The notes below the pieces were generated by a model. It searched no databases. It had not been told where the DNA came from and worked only from the letters and a program-made list of their open reading frames with translations. The position numbers and the translations under genes are program-made. Below are positions 47,401 through 59,400 of a DNA stretch of 64,000 bases, piece by piece (position 1 is the first letter of the stretch; every line of letters begins with the position of its first letter). The stretch is from Argopecten irradians (Eukaryota > Mollusca > Bivalvia > Pectinida > Pectinidae). Where the stretch lies: positions 4,295,620 through 4,359,619 of the forward strand of contig NC_091135.1 of the NCBI RefSeq assembly GCF_041381155.1, written 5' to 3'.

Positions 47401-50400
47401 TCTCGCGCCTTTGGGCGCTCGCAAATTCATCAAAATGCATCGTAAAACTCATCTAAGCCATTCTAAATCGTAATTTTTTCCCGGGGGAGACCCCCGGACC
47501 CCCCAAACACCAAAATCTCGCGCTTTCGGGCGATCGCAAAATCATCAAAATACATAAAACTGATCCCGGGGGTCACCCTCAGACCCCTAATAAAACACAA
47601 AAATCTCGCGCCTTCGACGCTCACACGCTAATTTGGCCAATTTGCGTATTCGTTAATTTCCTTTTAGCGACCCCACTGTCTATAAATGTGTACAAGGATT
47701 AAATTTAGTGATACATGAAAAATGTACATAAAGCATATATTATATGGTTGGGAGTTGAATTAATCTCCTCCTGTAGGTGTGGCGGGGGGGGGGGGGGGTA
47801 CAAAATATTGAGGACCTTTGCCCCCCCCCCCCCCCCCCATGACGTTTCATCTTCCTACGCCACATGCTTTTGGTTGCCTCCGTGGGTGGGAGTCATATAA
47901 TTCACAAATTTGCTTGGCCTCATGCCTTAGAAGGTTTGTGCAAAATTTCGTTGAAACTGCTTCAGCGTTTTTTGAGAAGAAGTCGATAATGTAAATTGTT
48001 TACGAACACATGACGGACGACGCACGACGACGGACAAAAGGCGATTAGAATAGGTCACTTGCGACTTTGTTTCAGGTGACCTAAAATAAAGATGGTAGAT
48101 ATGTCCAAATAGCAGTTGTAGAATAAATTTAGAGTATCCTGATGAGTGTAAGTCGAGGGAAATCACACACTTGCGCACGAGTCAAGAATGGCTATATCAT
48201 ATATAACTAGGTCGAGTATTGCTGTATTGACATATAAAGACATACCTTCCACATTCGGAATCCCAGTGGCATCAGCTCATCCTTTACTTCCTGCATTAGC
48301 TGGAAACGTGCCAGGCCTGTCAAAATATAATAAAGAAATATTCCGTTTCCATGTCGTTTCTTTTGTAGTAATTCCAACTCAATAACTTAAATTACCACTG
48401 AAAAAAAGACCAAAGGACGATATGATGCTGCTTCTGTTGTTGCAATTTCAAATGAACAAAGGACAATATGACGCTCCACTTTTATGTAATTTACACTAGT
48501 TACATTGGTATTTGAATATGGGAAAAAGAAGTAATTCCATCGGCGTGGACAAAATTTTGTCAAATTTTCGAATAATAATAAAATATCATTCTAGAGATTG
48601 CCACAAATGGCTATAAAACACAAATAAACACACGTATAGAACAAAGATATTGTGTTATACTTACCCCTCTCGTTGACATTAACCCGGAACTGGGGATTGT
48701 TGCCCACGGTGTCATTAGAGACCTGACCTCCAGCGTTCAGGCCACTCACGAATGCACCTGGTATGCACTGGCATCTATCTGAAATAATAACCAGCATCGT
48801 TCATATATATTGACATGGTGAAAAGATACGTCGATAGTTGCTACACCGTAAAGTTCAGGTCATTAATTGTACTTACCTGACAAGTTATAGTAATAAAAGT
48901 GAATTTTGAAAATTGTACTTACCTGGTAAATTACAGTAATAAAGGTTCATTTTGAACATATTGCAGTTTCCCAAACACACACACACACACAGCACATAGC
49001 ATATATTGCAGGCCATCTTTAAATGACTTTATATTAGCTGTTTTATAAGGCTTTAAGACCAAAAAATCAACCATTTCATCAAATCTTTTACTTCTCCGTT
49101 AGGTTTCTCTATGGCTTCAGATCTAATGACCAGTACTTGTTTGATTGATACTTACTGACATCCGTCGGCACGTCCAGTTGTGGAAGATCTGGCCGGTCAA
49201 ACAACATATACTTAATCCTTGGGTCCTCTGTCAAATTCCTAAAATAGTCAATGTTAACCATCATTGTTATCTGACATTTTAACTCCTCTATGTATGATGA
49301 CTTTTGTCTAACTCTCAATGAATAATTTATGAGCGATGTTTTAAATCTTTCCCTTTCAAAGAATCACATATTGTGGGAGGAGTTTCTTTGGTTCAAGATG
49401 ATCAGCTCAAGTAGGCATTTAAACTCACGAGAGGAATGGTATCAATTCACATGAAAGCGAAAGGTTTAATGGTTATACCATTGTGGATTATTTGGCTGAT
49501 AAGAATTCTCTTATTTTATTATTTCATCTCAAAATAGTTTTAGATAAATTTTACATGAAAAACAAAATGTATTAGCACGTATGCTTTATAGCTTTTTAAG
49601 AACAATGAATTTAAATAAGGTCTTAATTTACAATTGTTGGTAAATGAATTTATCATAGATTAAAAATCGCGTAATTTATGCAAGAAATAATTTTAATAAA
49701 TAAAAAAGTAAATTGAATTTAAATATACATGTATCTACTTATCATGCATGCTTTTTCAGATTCACAGAGATATTATATATAGGTATACTAGTCTATGAAG
49801 TACTAGTTGTAGCTAAAGAAGACGATGGATTCATAAAACCATCAAGTAACAGTCATGCACATGCGAGATATCTCTAGCTTACTACTTTAGCATAAATATA
49901 AGACTTCATTTGGATTGGTTTATTGTTTTAACGTCCCATTATATATTTTATGAACGTGCTAGGTTTATGTGGCGGGGGACAGTCGGAGTACCGGAGAAAA
50001 AGCACCGCCCTATTGTCAGTATTTGGCAACTTCTCCACATAGACAAGTCAAGATTAGAAGTAACCGTATATCATTTCAATATCAAATAAATATTAAGTTT
50101 AGTAAAATATGGCAGTGTTAGAATATCGTAAAACAAGTTAATAGTAATTAAATCATGAAATTCTATAAAAAAAAATCCTTAAACGGTTGTTGGTATGTTA
50201 ATACGGACACTAATTGTTTTGCAACTCATACACCGTGGATGATGTTTTATATTGTCATAATACTTAATAAGGGAAACATACTGAAACCAATTAGATAGTA
50301 GATGAATTACTATGCATTCAAATCGATCAGTCTATCAGTAGAGTAAAAAAAACCCACAAAAACACTGTCGATTATGTGGTAGTTGAAAAGAGAGATGAAG

Positions 50401-53400
50401 AAAACACTGTCGATTATATAAAAGCTAGATTATATGAGGATTATGGAGTAATATATGATCATAATAATTATGTATCCAACTCGACTTTAAATAATTCGTC
50501 GGGAACAACGGCATTTTGTACCTATATGCGAATATCCTTTTTCTGAATGGGACAACAATTACGGAAGTAAGAAATGTTTACACAGATTTTGAGCACAATG
50601 TTTGTTTTCTGTGAATATATCAATACCCGATAGTGTCACTATTGTTCGAATCGATTATACCTTGCAATGTTTTAACATTTTTTGTTTTGCTTTCCCCAGC
50701 TGTAACCTTTTACGGATTTTTGAAGCGACATTTGTAAAAGCTAGCGGCGATCCGACTATATATGACAGCTAACTATATTTACCATAACCCCTCCCATAAT
50801 CATTGTCCCTTCGCTCAGAAAAGGGTAAATAGCGACATTTTATCGCAGAGAATTGGCAATTTAATAGTCCCGTAGTGTAAGTAAAGCCAAGTAGGATACA
50901 TAATATCAGTATTGATATAGTCTCTAGCTAATTCAAGAGTCCATGTTATTGCAATGTACCTTGACACCTTTCCATCTCTGAAACACAATTAAAAACAATG
51001 CCACAAAATACAATGTAGTTTCGATTATAAAATGAATCCCAATAAATGCATCACTGAAAAGAATACGCACATAAAATGATGAAAATGACAATGCATGATG
51101 ATATAAGCCTAAGAAATACATCACGAATCGCAAAAAAGACGTTTAATACTGTTGGAAAGATAACAACTTTAATTTGGACCAAACGTGACGCAAAAACGCC
51201 AATCTGTCACTATGGTGTGATTTATAAAAAAAAAACAGTCACAATACTTTTTGCTGTGATTTGGGCATGGGAAAGTGATATAATAGAAAAAAATTGGTAA
51301 TTCCATTATTTCACATGTTTTATATCAAATTAATGTGTTTTCTTTTAATTAAGCCTTTGTATAAACCGGTATACATTCCTGTTTCCTTTGTGGTCATTCA
51401 TAGATACATATCATCACCCTTTAAATGAATACTTACTGAAAACAGAAAAGAGGCGCGGTAGAAAACACCCTGACCATGAATTCTTTCTCCAATCCCTCCT
51501 CAATGGCGGACGGAATCACGATATACTGGCCCGGGGTTACAGAGTACCGGAAGCTGGCTTGTTGGTCCTGCTTGTAGGAGTTAGTATTCTCACCCAGTTC
51601 GTCTATAACGTAAAGACCTCCCGCACTTGACAGCACCTGTCAAATGACAAGTTACATGTAATGACGCATTTTTATATTCCAGAAATACCGCTTCAGAGAC
51701 GATCATATCCTTATTTCAGTTGCATTGAGATGTGCAATATATTATAGAATGTTTTTGTGTTCTGTTTCACCATGTAACAGACAGAAAGACTAATTATTGT
51801 GAAAACTTTGATAAAAATTGTACCATTTTCAATTAACTGGCCTACTGAAAAAAGCAAAACTTTCTGCAGATATGATGATGTTTGACGAACAGGTGTGTGC
51901 TGTTAATGAATATGTCGTGAAGAAGTTAGGTGTTCAGTGATGCCCCGGGATAAGTCTGTCATGGATAAGGTAAGTCATGCAGAGATAAATCTGAAGTAGG
52001 ATAGATAAAGGGCTGAGCCTTACCTTGAAGAGATCACAGCGGATAGAGATCTTGTCCTTCTTCCTCTGATGAGTCCTCTGTATAATCTGAACCACCATGG
52101 GAACCCTACCGGTCTCGTCACAAGCTGAAAGGATTTCAAATTATTATGTATTTAAATATCTCTAAAATCCAGCTGTACTACACTGATGCCTTGTCCCATC
52201 GAGGACCAAAGGAAAACTACATGTACGATGTATGTACTATCAACAGGAACACGAAATGGTCATACCCAAGGTAGTGGCAATTATGGGATCAAGCGAACGG
52301 TACTTCAGTGAAAGTAGAAGAGAGGTAACTTATTGATATTGAATAATATTGATTCGCATGAATCAAAGAGAGTTTCTTCTTTGAAGTACATGGCTCTATT
52401 CATTTGGTGCAGCAAGTCTATGATTAGTTTAGATATATCTTTTATTCCAATCGATTATGTATACTATATATATTATACTTTTGTTATTACTTATATTGAA
52501 ACTTTTCGTTTAAAAGTTAAATTTCGTTTGATAGAAATACATACATTTGTCTGTTACTTCTATGAGATATTTTGGATTTTCCAGTTTCTTCTGAAATCCA
52601 GCAGCGTTTTTCCCGCGCCAATCTCCGTAAATACATGTTATATGATCTGAATAGAAATAAAACGAAACAGTATTACGACTACAATGAGAGTTGAGACAAA
52701 ACACGAGTACATACATCTTAATGAATAGGAACGCCTTTTTAAAGAATATTATAAAGAAAATGTCTTTCCAAAACCATGCCAAAAATTTACTCAAATAAGA
52801 AATGAGTATGATAATCTACCGTTTTTGTCAAAGAGTTATCTTTTTTTCCCACCGCTTTGATCAAAATAAAGACTTACTTAATGTGTCGCTACTTCCATCC
52901 CTGTCAAAATCGGGTGTTAGACAACATATCGTGACGTCAGAGAAATACGTCATGAAGTCGTCCAGTGACATGTAGAACTCGCCATCGTCAATGTTTGGTG
53001 CCTGTACCGCACCCTCAGGAACAGACGACCATTCTGCACTCCTATAATAACCCAGAAATTGGTTATTATTGGTCAAATAAAATTGTATTATGATAATTGA
53101 CAATACTGACATCTATCATTTCCTTAAAACCTAGAAGTCAATACTATTTTTTCACAAATAAGTTTGCCAAAAATGTAAACATGGTTAAATTAATTAATCA
53201 CATACATGTATGTATCATTAGCTGAAATGGTATTATACATTCATAGGAATGGTAACTTTGTTTCAGACTTACCCAATTACAGATAACGTTACTACGATTT
53301 ACAATATTTCTAATTGGCTACGCATAAATTCATTCTCTAGAGCCAGAAACTTCAAGGCAATGTCATTGAATGAAAAGTTTTTTTCTTTCTTTCAGTTAAA

Positions 53401-56400
53401 CATAATTTCATATTATTTGAAAACAGATTTCATACCGAAGATTGATTTATAAGAACTCAATGAAGGTTACTGAACCATGCACGTTTGAAAAATCTAGACA
53501 TACGTACGCGTGCTAGCACGCCTTGTGTTTTGTGCTTGTGCGGTATGAATAATATTGGTTCTATGATTTAAACAAAATGTGTCCTAAATTGAACGAAAAT
53601 GTTACTGGTAGCGGGTGACTTTGTCGTAAGTAATGTCGTTGATTGACTTTAATGGGTTTTTTCCTCTTTTCCTTATATGTTTACATAATGTATAATTCTT
53701 TACAATGCATGCTTTGCTCCATGAGCTAAATTAGGCATTTGGATCTACCATGCACCTTCATTCCAATCTACCACATTCGATCCACTCCGTCAGTATTGCC
53801 GAAATGAAACGAAGATAAAGTAACTCAGTACTGACGGTTTGAAGCGAATGGAAGTAACTCAGTACTGACAGTATGAAGCGAAGGGAAGTAACTCAGTACT
53901 GACGGTATGAAGCGAAGGGAAGTAACTCAGTACTGACGGTATGAAGCGAAGGGAAGTAACTCAGTACTGACGGTATGAAGAGAAGGGAAGTAACTCAGTA
54001 CTGACGGTATGAAGAGAAGGGAAGTAACTCAGTACTGACGGTATGAAGCGAATGGAAGTAACTCAGTACTGACGGTAACTGAAGAGAAGGGAAGTAACTC
54101 AGTACTGACGGTATGAAGAGAAGGGAAGTAACTCAGTACTGACGGTATGAAGAGAAGGGAAGTAACTCAGTACTGACGGTATGAAGAGAAGGGAAGTAAC
54201 TCAGTACTGACGGTATGAAGAGAAGGGAAGTAACTCAGTACTGACGGTATGAAGAGAAGGGAAGTAACTCAGTACTGACGGTATGAAGCGAAGGGAAGTA
54301 ACTCAGTACTGACAGTATGAAGCGAAGGGAAGTAACTCAGTACTGACGGTATGACGCGAAGGGAAGTAACTCAGTACTGACGGTATGAAGAGAAGGGAAG
54401 TAACTTTCGTAAATCAGAATAAATATTATGTGTTATATAGATTTTAGTGATACCAATATTGTTCTCACCCATCACTCCATGCTCCTGTCCACTCATGTTT
54501 CCCCCAAGGGTTTCGAACCCGTATCAACCTGGTGTCATTTCCCTAAGAGAAAGTAGCAACCATATGAAATCGCAATACCTTCATATTAAATGAAAGGAAA
54601 CAAAGATTTTTATTTAATAGTATAGTATACCAAGTATAATTTATACTTAATTTGAATCATTTGAATAATTTTCGATCAGCATCTTATGTCCTCAACTACA
54701 GCCGTGTCCTATAGTCTATTATTTCAGAGGTGTGTTAAAACATTTAGGAGGATATCTTGGGCAACGTTTGATTTAGATATCATACAGCACAAAGGATTAA
54801 ATTATCTTAGAAGAAAACAAGATCAAGGATCTTGCCCGGCTACCATAACTAGGTTATACTCTTCTGTTTAGGTACGGATACTCACCATGTCAGTTCCTGT
54901 TAGTGAGTACGCATGTCCACCAACTAGACCTTGGTGATTATCATATTTATCCTGAAACCAAATTAACATGAAACTGGTTAATCATTTACTTATGCATTTA
55001 CATGGTAACGCATTTCACACATATATATATATATATATGTTATTTTTTATGTCGGCTGTGGTATATTTTAGCTACAAGGAACAAAATGCTACAGAGACCG
55101 GACAGAAGTATTCGGACAAAATGGCCGCCGTAACGTCATGTGTACATCTCGCTAGGAAAATAAAACTCTTTATAAAAAATATATGTGCTTTGATACTGAC
55201 TTAATATTTGGTGATCTGACCCTTGGACTTTCGTACTTCGATCGGGAATCGATTGGTATAAACCTTGAATGTATTCTACATCAATGCCTTGCCAGATGGT
55301 TTGTATTGCGTCAAAAAGTTCTGTTTGATTAGTGATGTTGTTGACCACTGTTTTTAGTCGTATTTTAAGTTTTAACCACACATTTTCGATGATATTTAAA
55401 TCAGGACTTTGTGGGGGCCATTCTAAAACGGGAATACCATGGTTTGTAAAATATTCAGACACAACACGAGCCTTGTGAACCGGAGCATTGTCCTGTTGAA
55501 AAATGTAGTTTTGGTTTGCGAAGTGTCTCGCTAAAACTGGCCACAAATTCTCTTCCAAAATTTCAATATATTTTAGTGAATTGATGGTTCCATTTACACT
55601 GCAAACAGTACCAACTCCATGATGGGTAATACACCCCCAAATCATCACGGAAAGTTTCCGGTGTGACCGCGGACAGATGCAGGCTGGCCGGTATGCCTCG
55701 TCTTTTCGCCTCCATATAAAATTCTGTTGTCATTACCGATCACGATTTGACTTTCATCAGAAAAAATAACATCTTTCCAATAGTTTTCTACAGTCAGATT
55801 TCTTTTATCAAAGCAAAATGTCACACGTTTCCTCAAATTGACTTCACGCACGACCATGGTTTTCTTCACTACCCTTCTACGGTATCCCTGATTTTTTAAA
55901 TTCCGGTCAATCGTTTTACTACTAACCTGTACATCATTTACAGTGTTCCTGTAGTCATTTAATTCGGCTGTTACTTCATCCAACGTTTTTCTCCTATTTC
56001 CGCGCACAACTTTTAAGAGCCTTCTCTGGTCCCGATCTGTCAAATATGGCGCCCTTCCACATCGATGTGTATTTTCAATGTTTCCTCGTCTCACATATCG
56101 TTTCCAAATATCAGAAATTGTAGATTTTGGTATGCCTAACCTATCTGCAACAATTGTTTTATCCCACCTTCTATCATCGCTACGACCGCTTTTCTTAAGC
56201 CTGATGTCACTTCTTTACCACGACGACCCATGTTATTTCCGTGAATTCCTGCGATTCCGTCAGCAGACGACGTAATTTATTTTTACCGCCACAACATTAC
56301 GCATGACGTCATCTTTCCGATGACGTATACGATGACGCGAACCAAGCCGCCAAACTGGATTTATTCCGATTTTGACGCGCCGCGCGAAATTTAGCGGTAT

Positions 56401-59400
56401 ATATCACGACTCGTTTGTCCGAATACTTCTGTCCGGTCTCTGTAGGTTTAACTGTTATGTTATATAAACCACCGTCGAATTATAAACTCATTTCGCATGT
56501 ATTTCACAACAATTTCTTAGGAGAATGTTCCATTTGTTTTAATCATATCAATTTTATTATTACTAAACAATTTTAGCCCTAAAATGTTACTCTCTTGGAA
56601 TTAGTATTGAATTTTAATTTAATCCATGTGCAAGAATTATACTTACTGGGACAGTGCATGCTACCATGGCCCCTGAACGTAAAGCGTTAGTGATTCTGTT
56701 GAAGAGCGCACGTGCGGAAACGTCTTTCTTTTGGATGTCTATCATTTCCGGTACACCGGCTGTGAGAGCTATAAAGGAGTCGGCCGTAAGTCCACCAGTT
56801 ACGGCTTCATAACTCCCGTAGGATCTAGGGAATAAGAAGGCAAAACTATGCAGTTACCAAATCCCAAGGTTGCATTCATCAGTTCTTATATGTGCTCAAA
56901 AGCATCGTGTCAAAGGAATAATGATTTTATTCACATTCTTTTTATAGTATTCAAATCAAGAAGAGCTGTCGTTTTCATCTTATTTAGTTCAAACGCTACC
57001 GATTTTACATAACTATAATTCAACCATATAATATTCAATATGTAAATAGTACAAAACAAAATTCATTAGCTACCATGAAGATATTATCAACTCCTAAAGA
57101 TGTTCTCTGAGAGAATCTTTGAAAATACTGCATCAAGTAGATATTGAGTCGCCTCACTACTCAAAAAGGTGTTTTAAACAAAGCATAGCCCATGTCGAAA
57201 AGAACTTCTCGGCAAATAAGGCTGCTAATATGGCCAAAAGGTTGTCGCAGCAGACAATACATTGTGCAGGTCCAAAAACGTTTTATGATATCATCGAATC
57301 TAGAAAGGATTTTCTAAACAGACAACAGCAATCCTATGTCGAACGAGCGGTTTTGTCAATAAAGCATCTACTAAATATTCTTTGTAGCCAATGGTATTTC
57401 GATAAAAAGATATACAAATACGGTATGGCTTACATTGAAAAAGCATTATTAGCGCACATTGCATGATCTATCTCGAAAATGCGTTTTATGCAAATAACGC
57501 ATTGACTGTATCGAAAAACAACTGTTTAAAAAGACAACTCTTTGTTCATTTGGGGGAAAGGTTCTTGTCGGATAATGTAATGCCTTTCACGGAGAATTAG
57601 TTTTAGTAGACAACTTAATGATCGTGTCAGATAAAAATGTTATTAAAACCTAACTCAACATTTTCAGAAAGCTGCCCTCAATCAGAATTGTAAAACAACC
57701 AGTTAGTTGTTTCGATAGAAAAAGTTTCATTTCCAAGCCCATCGAAGTGTCCATCGATTGATAAAATTACGCTCTAGCAAAACGACACTAGCAGCTATGT
57801 ATCAATTTTATAGAGCAACTCACATTTCTTCATGGGCTTATCAGCAGCAGTGTATCTTTTTATATCGCAATGACCTAGAAGTCAATATTCAAACATATTC
57901 TTACAAATAGTTTTTGGTACTTGCCCCTTTGTGACATCAGCTAGCCAAAGCGCAATTAGTGATTTCTGTATATTTCCTCATAACAGTACTGCAAATCCAC
58001 AAAACTTAAATCATCTTTGTGCTTTTCGTGACAGAACACTTAAATGATTCCACTAGTTGTATATTTTCGTTAAATAGCAAATATTAGATCAACATATATA
58101 CGTGTGCCAGAGTTCATCATGACCCTATCTGAAAAAATAATTTGATAAAATTAATGCATTAACAGTAAGCTTTTGATTGCATGAAAACAGGAACTCACCT
58201 TGCAAAAGCTTTCTCCAGTAGAGCAACCCACATTTCGTTTTCGTTTGTAGCGGAGTGAGCGCTGTAGACTTTGTCTCCGTATACGATAGGTAGGAAGTCA
58301 TCTATATAAATATCATCCCAAATACCGTACCTCCAGAACCGACAGTGGAACATCCCTTTGTAGTCTGGCGTTCCTACAGGGTAAGCGTTCCGGGGAATAA
58401 CCTATATGCAATAACAAAAAAACCCATTATATTCCTACACAACGGCAATTGTCACAAAAAGAAAATTAATTTCAAAATTTTATTTAAATTAGTCTTAATC
58501 CAAATATAACTTGTCATTTTGGGCCAAAATTTCAAGACAGACCTCAACGAGTGTTGTCCAATCATGAAATGTATAAATACGTATCTAAATAAAAAGGACA
58601 ATTTTGTATTATTTGATTTTCACTTTGAAGTGTTACACCTAACATACACACACCTGTCTGATAAGCTTTGGTCTGTCTGCTATCACCGACACCATGGACA
58701 AAAACCAACACGTTCCTATGGAGCCTTGACCTATATCGTATCTCCTAGTACCGTCAGAGAAAAGCACTGGATTAGACCGAATTTCCTGAAATGCAAAGGA
58801 TCGCGATCAGTTATGAGCACAAACTAGAAGTGAAAAAAAGCAATACTGATTAAAGGAATCCATTCGGGGGAGGGGGTGCACTTTTTTCCATTATTTATTC
58901 ATCAAATTGTGGCATTGATGGTTTCTCATTGGTGTTTATGTTTACGACGGATTCCGTGTGGGATGATGTTAATGATATAAAATGTTAAGTATAAACTGCA
59001 GCAATTTCTAGAAGCACTACATGTATTTGCTTACAACAGACCGAATATCGGGTATATATTAGGTATTTCCTCATCTTAAGTAAAGCTTCTCAGAAACGAA
59101 CGCAAGCATGCCCATGCAACGTGTACCTACCGTTGGGCGTTTCCATTCGATGCCATCCGGGCGACTTGGTAGCGCGACATCTAACGGAAAATCTCTATCT
59201 TCGTACAAAGAGCCCCCGGATGTAACGGGAATCTGTTCGTAGTCATAATCTTCCGGTCTCTGTCGGAAGTCGATGTGGACCTCATAGGCGCCCATATCTG
59301 ACTTGACATACTCAGAGCCGAACGAAGGCGGAACCGGCGAATCCATGCCATCGAGATGACTAGGATAAAGGGGTGGTATGTGTTCTTCTTGGTGTTCTGG

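Larger units (their letters stand above)
45417..48083 (+). repeat. Long dispersed repeat with nested insertions
   Basis: Begins aagaggcccaagaggccttg followed by acggtcacct and ends caggtgacctaaa, so the outer words GGTCACCT/AGGTGACC are inverted. The body has recurring aagatttttgaaattttaac and ccctccccagggggaaacct segments. It is split by the MITE at 45529 and the CGTAGGAA element at 46780. A solo right end lies at 7941. It is in the calpain intron between exons 13 and 14. Confidence 0.65.

Noticed and set aside
53509..53522. Perfect 14-bp palindrome GCGTGCTAGCACGC as a regulatory site
   Set aside because: Isolated in an intron with no partner motif; likely chance or repeat debris.
53802..54408. 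CRISPR-like array
   Set aside because: Units are contiguous with no unique spacers, in an animal intron.
56078..56275. 65-codon plus-strand frame
   Set aside because: Antisense to the Tc1-like transposase N-terminus.
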